A stretch of 64,000 nt of DNA, from assembly GCA_027579435.1 (NCBI GenBank), contig JANBPK010000872.1:24968-88967 (forward strand). Direction: 5' to 3'. The notes beneath the pieces were generated by a model. The model had not been told where the DNA came from, searched no databases, and saw nothing but the letters and a program-made list of their open reading frames with translations. A program made the translations under genes and the position numbers. Source of the DNA: Candolleomyces eurysporus (Eukaryota > Basidiomycota > Agaricomycetes > Agaricales > Psathyrellaceae). Position 1 is the first letter of the stretch, and every line of letters begins with the position of its first letter. Below, in pieces: positions 36,795 through 48,327 of this stretch.

Positions 36795-39700
36795 ATGGTC
36801 GTCTCTCGCAGAAACCCAGTTGCTCCTCCTCCTGTGGCCTCGCGCTCAAACTCTTCGCAAGCCATCCCTCGAAAACAAAAGCAAACTCCTCAGGAGTCGT
36901 CCCCCTTGACCTCGACGACGACGACGACGACGGCAGCAAAGTCAGAGCCGTCTCAGAAATCCAAACGTCGCACAAAATCCAAATCCTCAAAGTCGGAGCC
37001 ACGAAACCTATCGTTTCTCGACCGCCTCTTCCTCTTCTCGCTGCTTGGCTTCGCAGCCTACGCAGTGACGGTGTGCTCCTCGCCGCTGTCAGGCTACCTC
37101 TCTCCATCGCATACCCAAGTGCCATACCACGAGCAGCCTCAAGTATGTAGAGCCCTCATCACCTACCGTACCGCCATCCTGGAGCCCTATGTTTTGCCAC
37201 CACTCAAAGTCGCATACGAGCACACCCTCGGACATGCCGTGGTCAAAGAACAGTATAAGACTCACGTCCAACCCCATATCAACACTCTTAAAGGCCATTC
37301 CAAGCCAGCGGTCGATGCCGCTGTGCAGGTTAACGAACGTGTTGTCAAGCCTGCCGTGGAGGTGGCCTATGACAAGGTGTGGAAGGGCTACGTTGTCCCT
37401 TGGTACTACCAAGCGTATCTTCCTCGATACAGGATGTACGTCGCGCCACGTCTTCAAGTCGGCTGGGAGAAGGGCGTCAAGGAACCTTTAAAGCCTTATG
37501 GGGATCTGCTCAAGACATACGCTAGAGACGCCCAGGTTTACGTTCACGCCAACGTCATCCACCCAGTGAAGGAGTGGTACTTTGTCACTGTGCATCCTTA
37601 CTACGTCAAGTGGGAGCCTCAAGTCGTTTCTGCCTACAACACTGCGAGGCCTGTCGTGTGCCGGGTGTATGGCCAGGCCAAGGACGTGTCAAACGCCGCA
37701 TGGATCCATGCACGGCCTCACGTTTGTCGAGCATGGAAGCAACTTCGGGTGTATTTTGGTATAGCGGTGAAGGAGGGTGGTAAGGCACGGAGGACGTATG
37801 TCGACCCTCATGTCCACAAGATCCTCGAACGGGTCAGCGCATCTGCAAGTCCCCTAGCGGAAGACCCCAACACCATCGAACCCACCCCGACTTTCGCTTC
37901 TTCCCCTGAGCCGACTCCGATCGAAGAGGAGACCGCAGAATATGTTATTCCGGTTACGCCTCCTGTCGACGCCCAACAAGTGTTCGCAGAGAAGGAAACA
38001 CCGCCGAGCCCAAGCCCTGTCGAAGTCGTCACAGACGAGTATGAAGAAGTTACCCCATCAGCCACCCCTACATCTACCCCTTCTCCTTCCTCCGTTAAGG
38101 CCGATCCCGAAGAGGAGAGCGCAGCGCCGGGCTACACGTCATCCGTGGACCCACAACCCACAGATGTCCGGGTGAGCGTTGATGAAGCAATGGCCGAACC
38201 GAGCGGACCTGCTGGGGACGCCGAGGAGAACGTGGCAGAGCAGATTGCTGACGCGCTCGTTAGGAGAGTCCAGATGTTGAAGAAGATGGAGGCAGAGAGG
38301 ATTGCGCAGGAGGAGGCTGCTGCTGCTGCCGGTGCTAGCGCCGCTACCACCGAAAGCGTTGCTGCTCCCACTCCTTCCGTTCCTGAAGATGACTTGGACG
38401 ACNTTTTTGGCGGATATTGGTGTTTCTGGCTCCGATGCACCTGAAGCTCCTTCGGGACCTGTAGAGGAAGAGGAAGTGATCCCAGAACCGACTCCATTGT
38501 CGAAGGAGGAGGAACTTGCTGCTATTGCTGCGAAACGCAAGAGAATCGTCACACGTCACCAAGATTGGCAACGACAATTGGACGAATTTGCTGAAGAGCA
38601 GATTGGGAAAGTCGTCAAGGACATCGAGGGTGTGCGGATCTGGGCTGTCAGTGAACTCGGCGAGGAGTACGCTGTCACGCCTCTCCCATCCGGCGACGCT
38701 GACAGCAAGTATCGGAAGGTTACTAGGGAGGAGGGCGAGCAGGGATTGGGCAAGAGGGCTATGGGCGGTGTTGAGAGGCAAGGAGCCAAGCTAGTTAAGG
38801 GCTTGGAAAGCTACCTCGTCAAGGCCGTTGAGCGGAGTGACGCTTGGAAAATGAGCAAGACTGCTGCGTTCCCTTCGGAGGCGGAGAAAGCGAAGAGCAA
38901 GGAAGAGAGGGACAAGTGGGACGAGGTGTTGGTGAAGGTGGAAGAGAGGTTTAACCAAGTCGTCAGAGGCGTGCAGGGTGAGGTGCATGAGTGGTACAAG
39001 AGCATGAAGGGTCGTGAAGTTGACACAGTGGGTATCTTCAGCATTCCTCGACTTTCAGTGATGCTAAATGAGCTTTTCTAGGCGAAGGAAGCGGCGCTGG
39101 CCATTAAGCACCTAGCCGAGAAGGCGCAAGCTGATTTGGCGATGGACTACGCGTGGCTGGAGGATGTGACCTACAAAGACTGGGATTTGTACCACCACTT
39201 GATGCGCAGTAAGTCTTTTTTTTTTTTTTTGGAGCTTCCGAGTTTAATCGAGCATGCATTGCAGCCTATGAACGCTTTGAAAGGATTGCCCTGGCTATCC
39301 AAGATGGCACCTACACCCCCGAGGATGGAGAGAAACCCTTCCAGACTCCCGGACCTGATCCTCTCGTCGGTGCTCTTGACAAACTCCAAGCCGAGCTTGA
39401 TGATATCGTGCTCGGGTGGCAAGTTTCTCTTGGCGCAATCAAGAAGAGGGGAATCAAGATCTTCTCAGAGAGGAGGTACAAGAACTACGAGGGTCGAGAA
39501 GGTGACGCAGACGACAACGAAGGTTTCTTCTCTGTCAAGAGAGAGAAGGGGGAGCTGGTCGATGATATGAGGGGCGTGCCAGGGTATCAAGGAGAGGCCA
39601 AGAAGCCTATCGTATCGATACTGCCGGTGGGACCTGGAGGCGATAAAGATGAGCAAGAGCGACAACAGCGGGTGGATGATGCATCTGCCATTCTTATTGG

Positions 39701-39812
39701 GAAGGACCCAGTTCAAGTTGCAGAGGCTGTGAGTAGGGCAAGCGCATTGGGAGCAACTGTGTTGTCATCTGCCGGTGCGAAGGAGACGGAGAGGGTGAAG
39801 GATGAGCTATAG
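36795..39812 (+). CDS. Membrane-anchored repeat protein, about 968 residues
   Basis: Function unknown. Exons 36795-39027, 39082-39208 and 39265-39812 join in phase. The basic Ser/Thr-rich N-terminus (residues 1-70) is followed by one membrane segment near 75-95 (FLFSLLGFAAYAVTV). Next come about 200 residues of irregular repeats built on His/Tyr-Pro pairs (YKTHVQPHINTL, YVVPWYYQAYLPRY, VHPYYVKWEPQV, RPHVCRAW, YVDPHVHKIL), a long Pro/Glu-rich acidic linker, and a C-terminal helical domain (DWQRQLDEFAEEQIGKVV, LDKLQAELDDIVLGWQVSL). A single N at 38403 breaks the frame and dropping it restores DDFLADIGVSGSDAP. Similar basidiomycete proteins are, as I recall, sometimes mislabelled hoxa13-like; no homeodomain is present. 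An organelle-surface or ER tether role is only a guess. Confidence 0.8.
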
Positions 39813-40743
39813 GTTAATTGGTGGATGCTTGTGGATAATATTATTGTCTTTTTGGCTTGTTGTTTTCTGGATTTTTGTGACATGTTTGCTATATCGATAG
39901 ACGATTTCGTTCAGCGGCGAGTCCGACAGCGNTTTTTATGCAATTATGTATAATTTACGTTTATGCAATTCTAGTTTTTCTCCCCCGGTATTCCGTGATA
40001 ACCTTGGACAGCTTTCCAAGTACCTGCAACCGGATGTCGTGTGCTCTGTGGGGTCGCAGGGAAACCTCAAAGGCTTGGCGGCATGGGAACCTTTGGAATT
40101 CAACACGCCACAACAAGGACAAAAATAACCCAACGCCTGCTCCGAGGTCGTTTCTCCACCTTCGCGACGGAGATATACGCCGCCTCATGCGGAATAAGTT
40201 CGCTATGTCGTGATTTACCTGGCTTGACTTCTGTCTTCCTCGTGGTCGTTTCGAGCCTTATCAAATGCTTGCGAACATCATGTTTCGAGTTGTCAGCTAT
40301 TACCGGTGTTGCTTGTGGCACAGCTGTACAGTCTGACCTTGCCAACCATATGGCGCCGCGTTCTTCGCCATACGATGCGCACTCTTCTTCAACCAACTTG
40401 GGAATATTGGCCAGTAGTCACTGTGGTCATTTCTCCTGTTCGTCGATGTCATTGGGCCTGTCTTACGATAATCTTATCTTTCCACCAGGACGGGCCACCT
40501 GGGAGCTGTCGCTGAGGCCTGCATAAGGTACAAGGCGACCAACATCCTGATTGTCTCGATTGACGACTCGCTTCTTCTTCGTGATGCAGTCGGAGTCTCA
40601 CGGCGCCCATTTTACATATAAGGCTTAGCACCTTCGTACCCTTCAAGAATCCGGAGGCTCGCGAACCCCGCTTCTACAGTCTCTCTTTCTTTCTCCCACT
40701 AACCTCCGTCTGCCTCCTTGACCCTCGGTCTCTACCTGTCGCC
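39813..40743. other. Intergenic region with aminopeptidase promoter
   Basis: About 930 bases. The right part carries TACATATAAGG at 40613-40623 and a CT-rich leader (ctctctttctttctccc) just before the ATG at 40744. Open frames of up to 160 codons here have no recognisable protein content. Confidence 0.5.
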
Positions 40744-42257
40744 ATGAAGTCCCTCCTTTCCACTCTTTTGCTCCTTTTCGCTATCGTGACGGTGGGTCAT
40801 GCAAGGCCCATCGCCACAAGCGAAATCGCGGCCAAGTCCGCTCAAGGCCTCCGTCTCCTCAGTCTCGCTGAGGGGGAAGATCCCGTCTGGAAAACTGAGG
40901 CTGAGGTCCTTGACCTCCTCCGTGCTGGCAAGAATTTCGTAAGTAATATCCAAGCTAATATTTGATGCTCCAATTCCTCTGACAACGGTGTATACACTTC
41001 GCTTCCGACCGGATATCTTCGTTTAATTAGTTTGACGTCACGGACACCTACGAACTCGAAACCCAGCTCCGAGCCCAATCAGCTTCCGCCAAGGTTGCCT
41101 CCGATGCCCTCAGAGCCACCTGTAAGTCTACTCAATTAACAACTATGTGGGGACGAAGAAATGAAGACTGATTTGATACAGATGCTGCTCCATCTCATCA
41201 GGCCCAAGTGAAGGCGATCTTGGGAACCCTTACAACTTCCAACATGCAGAGCTACCTCAACACTCTAACTGCCTTTAACAACCGATACTACCGCTCTGCG
41301 ACTGGTGTGAGCGCCAGTGCCTGGATCCTCACCACTGTGCAGGGTGTAAGTGCTTTCGCCATTGGGAAGCTGTAGGTTCAGCATACTGATCAATGTTTGT
41401 GTTGATAGTTTGCTACCCAATATGGCCGAACCGATGTTGTCGCTCAACAGGTCACCCACAGTTTCCAGCAGCCTTCCGTAGTCGTCAAGATTCCAGGATC
41501 TAACCCTTCTGCGCCAAGGGTTCTCCTCGGATCGCACATGGATTCCATCAATCTCAGCAATCCGACTAACGGACGTGCTCCTGGTGCCGATGACGATGGC
41601 ACAGGAGCCGTGAACTTGCTCGAAGCCTACCGTGCACTCTTGCAGGGCAACTTCAGGCCCACGAACCCTGTTGAGTTCCACTGGTACGCTGGTGAAGAGG
41701 CTGGTTTGCTCGGATCCCAGGCTATCGCCGCCAACTACAAGAGCACGGGCGTGCAGGTGAAGGCGCACCTCAACTTGGATATGACCGGATAGTAAGTATA
41801 ATCCTCAGCTGAATCGCGTTGGAACGGCGGCTGACTGTGTATTGCGACTTGATCTGACTTTCATAGCTACAAGCCAGGGACAGCAGAGGTTATGGCTCTC
41901 GCTCCCGATTACGCTGACTCTGGTCTCAACGAGTTCATGAAACTGTTGATCACCGCCTACTCGAGGATTCCTTGGGCAAACGACTTGGCTGTAAGTATCT
42001 TTATATATCTCTTCCCATCTATTCCTTTCCATTGTGTGCTAACGTTCATTCGCTAGTGCGGCTACGCTTGCTCTGACCACGCTAGCTGGAACCGACAGGG
42101 ATTCCCCACCGCATACCCCTTCGAAGCCGTTACTGGCAACGACAACCCCACCATTCACTCTGCTAGTGACACCACCTCCGTCAACGGATTCTCGTGGACC
42201 CACAGCTTGGAGTTTGCCAAGGTCGCTGCTGCCTTTGCTTATGAGTTGGCCATCTAA
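40744..42257 (+). CDS. Secreted M28 zinc aminopeptidase
   Basis: Releases N-terminal residues (often Leu) outside the cell. Signal peptide: MKSLLSTLLLLFAIVTVGHA with cleavage near Ala-Arg. A propeptide follows, then the M28 fold. Expected metal ligands and catalytic residues are visible: GSHMDSI (His), GADDDGTGA (Asp), WYAGEEAGLLGS (catalytic Glu and Glu ligand), LDMTG (Asp) and TIHSASDT (His). CGYACSDHASW is the substrate-side disulphide loop seen in leucine aminopeptidases of this type. Six exons join in phase; the last ends with FAKVAAAFAYELAI. The start is the first ATG after the TATA-like box at 40613. It may act with the S53 peptidase at 58.4 kb in feeding on protein, but the two genes are not adjacent. 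Confidence 0.94.
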
Positions 42258-42605
42258 ATTAGCAAACCCCTTCCCTCTCCCCTTTCTTCGTTCTATCGGA
42301 TTTTTTTTGGGGCGTAAGGTCAATGAATTTGGGATATGTATCTGCCTAAAAGGAAACGAAATGATATCTTCCTTAAATGATGATTTGCACTGGCACCTTC
42401 AGTTTCTTGATTTCCACCGTAGAATAGAGACTTTCCATGATCGCACGGTTCTACATACTTCACTTGAGGTTTTGAAAGCAGAGGTCGTTTGGAGACTCTG
42501 AGAGGATCTTACTGTATTGCCATACAATCGGACTTACGAGTTCACCTCGGACATGGAAGATATCGGACAAGGGACGGATAATTTCTCTGACGCTGTTTCG
42601 ACTTC

Positions 42606-43165
42606 GTGAATCGCAATGGTCCGAACCGACTTCATGGCTTCTATTCTGGGGGCTATCTAAATATGTCGAATACTGGCTCTCTTCTCAACGCTCTCATCGA
42701 CGTCCTTTCCATGCCCTCCCATTGGCAGAAGTTAGCAAGGACAAATACCGGTACCAGTGTCCACTCGTTTGGTACCGTTGTAAATTCCTCCAATGCCTAC
42801 CGCCTCTCGGCCCTCTCTGGCAATTTGGTCCAGGCCATCCCCGTGGGCAACTCAAAGATGCGATGCCGAAAGTGACGGAGCAAGTTTTTTATACTGGCGC
42901 GACGTCGAGGCGTTAGCGAACAGAGAAGGCGTGCTAAAGAAGTACGTCTCCAAGTTCTCGACTTTAAAATTGTCGTTTTCAAATGCTTGAGCATTACCAA
43001 TTTGCCTCGAACAATATCAATATCCAAAACTTTTAGGCTGACGTTTATATGCATGATGGTATTCGGACTGGATGGCCAGGCGTAGAGTCTTTAGTACCAT
43101 CCCAATTTTGGATAAGCTGGAGCTGAAAGCCTATCTTGAAATATTTGCCCAAGGTGAGATACTCC
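42606..43165 (+). pseudogene. Possible decayed F-box-like gene
   Basis: Protein-like text is spread over different frames with no consistent splice signals: WYRCKFLQCLPPLGPLWQFG, then FLYWRDVEALANREGVLKKY with KFSTLKLSF, and later RVFSTIPILDKLELKAYL. The order resembles mushroom F-box proteins, where a Leu-rich block is followed by a W/Y-rich block and then leucine-rich repeats. Stops and frame changes between them suggest decay. The family call is weak. Confidence 0.3.
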
Positions 43166-45203
43166 CCATTGCACTTTCGAATAAGGATAATTTAACGGCC
43201 ACGACTCACTGATATTTGTCATGACAAGACGGGCTTCGCCTCCAGGTAATATACAAGCCGACTCCTGCAGGAGCTATGAAATGACTCGCCCCGAGGAGAA
43301 TTTTTTCTTATTCAAACTCCAATATTACCGTTGCGTATTTGAAGGACGGACTTAGAGCTTAGTCCGCTGGGTTTCCCACTAGTAGGAAATTTCTAGCAGT
43401 AATTCTAGACCTTGACAGTGACACAATCGGGCTGTGCGGGTAGTACGGTGAATCCGAATCTTCGGTGTGCAGCACAATTAGTTAAAAAGTGAAAGGGTGA
43501 TAGGCCTAAGTAGAGCTTTACGCACTCCAAAACATCTGTATGTAATTCAGAACTGGGATCTGAGTCCGAATCTGGATTTTCGTTGTCCGAGTAACCAGCC
43601 TGAAAGGTTCCCGTTCCGGGGTCCGTGTATGGCAGTGGCGTGGCGTGTGGCCTTGCAACGAAGGTTTCAGCAAACCACAAACCGGCTCTTGAAGCTTGAA
43701 GCTGCAAGGTTTGTGGCGAGCTGAGAATCCTGGTCTTTGAAATCGCCGGCATCTGATAGCCACTTCCGTCATACAAACGGCTGTTGCACCGTGCCGAAAG
43801 GACCGTCGACAGTTCACTGATGTTGCGAATGTGAATTGCTAAAGTTCATTGTATTGGAGGTCTCGAGACGCACGCGCGGAGTTCCGTGTCGAGCCTGTGG
43901 CGCCGTGGCCACCAAAATGGTATTTTTTGGCTCAAGACAAAAACGTCGAGTTGCAGAAGGGGATGATAGATCGAGTTTCAAGATGACTTGACTACTGAGG
44001 AAAGGACGTGTATGGCTATGACAGCTGAAAGTAATGTAATGATATTTGTGGGTGTCATTGAGAAATATGTACAGCCAGCGCTGGCCCTAAGTCGAATTGG
44101 TGGGATGACCGTGACCATGTCCAGACAATCAGAGATTTCAAATCAAGAGTTGGCATTCGGAGGCGAGTTTTTGCCCCTGTTCGAAGATAGCAAGTTTTTT
44201 ACGGACACATCTGCATTGAGTTTCTCTTACCAATAGAATGGACGACCTGTGGGATGCTGACGGCAGCGAAGGGTGCGTCTGTTACGTCCTGCTTCATCCT
44301 GAGCGTAATACGGCAAAGAGGAATTCTATTGCCCATAAAACGCGAAATTATTCTTAGGACTCCATGCTGTCCATCACGCCGTCGTGAATTCACAAGGACA
44401 GCGAGCCGAAGGTCGTCCAGAGGCACATCACGATCTTGCCAGTAGAACAGTGACGTCCATCTTGAGGCAAAACCGCATTGAATTCGTGGCGGGGCTCCAA
44501 GCGTGATGTATGAAGACCAAGCCACACCGCAACTCGCTGAATCTGGGAGCTCTCAGATTTATCTTTGTACCAATGCTGTCGTGTGCACCCGCCAAGCGCC
44601 ATCAANCGGCCCCATCACACCTGGGCGCTGGGAAGGTAAGCATAATTGGAGACTCGTGGACCCTTGGTTGCCTTGTATTCGGGGTTGTATACCCTATCCT
44701 CGATGGTTTCCGAGTCGCTGGCGCGATTCAACCTGCCTTTAACGGAATAGTAGCGCAACCAGTAGCCCGTAGGCGCCAGCTGGTCCTTGAGGCGCATCAA
44801 AGAACTTCTCGAACGCAATCAATGGCTCGGGCACAGTTCGAATCCTATTTGCATCGCACTTGCTTCCATTCCATCTCGAAACTGGTCAGTAGACGATGAT
44901 CGAAAGAAACACCCACCTAGGCAACGGGAGAACGTGGAATTTCTGTTCGCAGGTACTTATCATATCCTGCAATGGTCGAGAATCAATTGTGTTGTGGAGC
45001 TGTCGTGATGACAGTGATCCCACTTCACAATGCATATACCATCTGGAGAACTTTGGATCCTTTTGAATCTACCAAAGACTAACAGCGACCAACATCAGGA
45101 TCGCCGGTAACGATCGACCCTGTGAGCAGTACGGCCCCATCAAGCAAGCCGAATCAAGCTCCGACGGTATACCAGGTAGATATGTCAGGGTTTGCGCGTG
45201 CGC

Positions 45204-45234
45204 AAGTACGCACCTAAGTACTCCGAGTAAGTAC
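45204..45234. repeat. Three AAGTAC copies
   Basis: AAGTAC occurs at 45204-45209, 45216-45221 and 45229-45234, spaced 12 and 13 bases, next to GCGCGTGCGC. Together they make overlapping palindromes (AGTACT). No gene is near, and the meaning is unknown. Confidence 0.4.
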
Positions 45235-46352
45235 TTGAACATGCACGAACCCCACCGGTATCTTTGTCATCTAAGCTTTCGGACTCCTATGCCCGCAGCA
45301 GGGCGGCGAAGTCTATCAGTTTCAAAGTGTTCCTTGTCCTGACTCCGGGCGCGCAATTGGGACGCAACGGGTCAAGTGATTAAGCGCTGACATACACGGA
45401 AGGCACGACCGGCTCCGAACGGTCGAGCCCCGACACTTTCCCCGGCTAGAAAAGCTACCTTGACCCTCTGTCTGGATCAGTCGAGAAACAAGAAATTTTT
45501 GTCAATCTCGATGTGGTAGGCCCCCGTTTCATGGAGCGCTGGTCGTGCGCTGGAAATGTTAATCCTGTTATTAATGAGGAAGGACGGAACCAATGCTACA
45601 GTCTCGGACATTGTCAATCATGGACTGCGTTAGTGTGTTAGACTTTGACAGTTTGACTGCCTACGAGTCTAGTGGTATGTACTCACGTTCTATCACCTAC
45701 TTGTCCAACTGCGCACCGAAATCCCGTAGATACTCGCACGGAGAGCTAAATCATGGAACAAGATCGCGTTCTCGGGAGGAGGTGAGTTCGGTATGCAACT
45801 CAGGCCTGTCTCGAGCCCGAAGCCTACCTCCGAGCGGAGCGAAGGTAGGAGCTACGGCGGACATTCATCAGATCCATTCGCACAGAGATGTCCTCAGCTC
45901 CACCTTCCTATCTTGCAGCTTCGGAAGTTTACCTGTGAACTGACAACTCGACGGGAATACTCATGATTTGGTCCTTCACAAATGGAGGCTTTAGGCGTCG
46001 GAGACACGGATATGAGACAAAAATCCTTTCAAGGGTTGTTCAAGAAATAGATTGTCAAGTGCAAAGAAGTCGTTGACACGCGCCTGTCAACGGTTTGACC
46101 AATTTTACATCTCGCGATGGAAAATAAACACCGGAAGAAAGGACCCAAGCTGAGGCGAAAGGTCTTTGAAGCTGGGCTTGAGAAAATAAAACAAAGCCGG
46201 TGATCCAAGAGAACGAAACGTTGCAGAATGGAATCCACGAAGGGTATTCTGGCGGACATTGTTCGAAGAAAAGGGCTGAAATCGGGCTGAGATTAACGGC
46301 ACATGTACAGATGAAAGAGAATGGGAAAAAGTCGACCGAAAGGCTTCCTGTC

Positions 46353-47275
46353 CTAATCGTCGTCGGCGGCCTTCCACCGGAGATTAGATTCGTAGAATTC
46401 AATGAGCTAGCAAAATGTAAGACTCGAAACTAAACACACGTAATGGAAAGAGCACACCTTTGTTGGGAAGCGCAATTTGCACACTTCCGAGGGTTCTTTG
46501 ACCTGTGCTCCGTCGTGACTGTTGAAGACCAGTATTAGATGCCAAGAATGACTACAAAATTCGGAACATACAGCGTGAAATAGACAAAGAGCTTCCCATC
46601 CCCAGTTCTTTCGACGGTGTCGACCGAACTCACAATGTCTTCCCAGCTATTGAGGTGGCTGTAGGTCTTCATGGAAGAAAGGTCGGCGTCTAACTCTGGC
46701 GAGTCGGCTCGACCATTTTCCGTCTGTTTCTTCGCCTTTTTAGCAGACCGCGAGGTGGAAGGAGCACCCCCGTCATCGGAGTCCTCTTTCGCAATGCTTT
46801 TGCGCCCCCGCTTTCTACCGGCCTCAGACAAGGAGTCCCCCCCCGGTGGATTGACGCGATTTCTTCTTCGCCGTCACGTTTGCTTGCTTTTTTGGATGCT
46901 TTTTCCAAAACTCGTCGACGAGTTCCTCCGCGTTGCTGTTGAGGTCCGTTGTTGAGACCCCATCACTGGGAGCGACGCGACTACTCACCCAATATCCTTT
47001 TCGTCAACCCAGCTGTTATCCTTCGAATCGTAGCCCTTCCATTTCACGAGATATCCTATACGTCCCTGCCCATAATGATCAGACGCGTTATGAGGTTCGG
47101 GCCATATAGAACATACCTCTGCAAATACACCACGTTTCGCGTCAATAATGGCCTCGATTTCGTATTCCTCTTCTCTTTCCTCATCCTCGCCTTCGGACTC
47201 GGGGTCAGTGGTCGTCTTCTCCTTGGATGGTTGATTATCACTGTCGCTTGCCGCGGGAGACGTGGCTCGAGCCAT
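46353..47275 (-). CDS. HP1-type heterochromatin protein (chromo + chromoshadow)
   Basis: Reads methylated H3K9 and builds heterochromatin. On the minus strand, ATG at 47275 opens MARATSPAASDSDNQPSKEK and an acidic stretch, then the chromodomain EYEIEAIIDAKRGVFAE, after an intron GRIGYLVKWKGYDSKDNSW and NAEELVDEFWKKHPKK. Aromatic-cage positions (Y, W, and Glu/Tyr equivalents) look filled. A basic hinge (KRGRKSIAKE, KKAKKQTEN) leads to the chromoshadow domain: YSHLNSWEDIVSSVDTVER, LFVYFTL, VCKLRFPTK and LIEFYESNLRW, ending at 46353. All introns join in phase. Between chromodomain and hinge, a run of eight G/C bases near 46837-46844 shifts the frame by one; losing two or adding one base restores SIHRGGDSLSEAGRK. 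This is either an assembly error or a real break. Confidence 0.87.
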
Positions 47276-47617
47276 GACGGGAGGATGCAAGGTTGGGATG
47301 AGGGTGGTTTGTGCTTCGCGCCAGGCGGCCACGCCACGTGCCCGATAGGAGGAAATCGCCTCGCCGGCGCTTGCCACGAAGAACTGAGAGATTCAGCGTG
47401 CAGCAAAATTATTTACGTTCAGTGAATCCATAGCAGAGTATAAATTCAAAGTAATACAAAGGAGTTCAAAGCTTGACCCATTACATATGATGTAGCGAAA
47501 ACGATGGGATAGAAGAGGTCGACCCAGCAATCCATACCGGCAATGGCATAGCTACAGGTATCTCCATACAGAGCTTCCTGGGAGACAGAAGAGCGTAGAG
47601 AAAGCAGAGAATAATTT
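47276..47617. other. Intergenic region, HP1 / Y14
   Basis: About 340 bases between two minus-strand genes. It should contain the HP1 promoter and Y14 3' UTR. No clear TATA box or other element was recognised. Confidence 0.45.
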
Positions 47618-48327
47618 TCATCTTCTTCGACTGGGGCTTGCACTGCGTCCTCGAGGTCCTCTTCCCTTCTTCGGACCTGTTGGTGGTGGTCGGACGAAGG
47701 CATAGTCACATTGCACGACTTGCTCCAGTAAGGGAGTACCCGACGCTCCGTCGATAGCTGCTTGAGCTTCAGCCATCGTTTCGTACTCCACCAAGGCATA
47801 TCCCTAGGAAGAGATGGTCTATACAAGAAGAAGACAGTTTTGCGAAATTCGTACCTTCACATAACCTGTTCGTCGATCGAGGTTCAGATGCAAGTTCTTG
47901 ATCTCCCCGTACTCAGAGAACCTGTCTTGAACGTCCTCCTCAGTTGCTTCTTCGTGAACATTGGTCACAAGTACGATCCATCCTTCGACCGCTGGAAAAG
48001 AAGAGTTGAGCTCATCGTCCAGGACTTGGGCCATAAGCTGGACAAAAACACGCACATCGAGCTGCCCGTGTATCTGATGACCCATGGGTCGTTTCCAGGC
48101 GGTCATAGCTAGCGTCACCACCACCCTTGTTGTCGCTTCCACCGGCTGTTAATTAAATGGTGAATCAACGAACTTCAAGCCTAATCGAACTGTACTTGCC
48201 TGAGTTTTGGAAACCACGTCCTTTTCTCCTCACTGCACCGCCCGAGGCGACTAAAGACGCGTTAATACTGCTTATAAGATATTTAAAGCTACTCACTGTC
48301 GTCAATGGCCATTTCATCGTCGGACAT
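47618..48327 (-). CDS. RNA-binding protein Y14 (RBM8A), exon junction complex
   Basis: Y14 pairs with Mago in the exon junction complex on spliced mRNA. ATG at 48327 gives [10 protein letters not shown]; the following small exons read [31 protein letters not shown] and [13 protein letters not shown]. The single RRM follows: [38 protein letters not shown] (RNP2/RNP1 region) and [19 protein letters not shown]. The tail is [20 protein letters not shown] ending SRRR, an Arg/Ser-type C-terminus as in other Y14 proteins. An intron with donor GTGCGT lets the Ser codon join SVEGW in phase. Five or six exons. The high intron number fits an organism that keeps the exon junction complex. Confidence 0.93.

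Larger units (their letters stand above)
42258..46352. other. Gene-poor region, 4.1 kb
   Basis: No intact gene is recognised between the M28 gene and the HP1 gene. An F-box-like remnant occupies about 42606-43165. A short cluster of AAGTAC repeats lies at 45204-45234. Other open frames (for example minus strand 43405-43776) lack domain features. Decayed genes or old mobile elements are possible but unproven. Confidence 0.5.

Noticed and set aside
39215..39234. Poly-T run of about 16 bases
   Set aside because: It lies inside a short intron of the membrane repeat protein and serves as a plain polypyrimidine stretch, not a terminator.
43405..43776. 123-codon minus-strand open frame in the gene-poor region
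   Set aside because: A short acidic Ser/Asp stretch is present, but there is no recognisable fold, start context or neighbouring exon.
44838..44847. GTTCGAATCC, a match to a tRNA B box
   Set aside because: No A box, cloverleaf arms or acceptor pairing could be built around it, so it is taken as chance.
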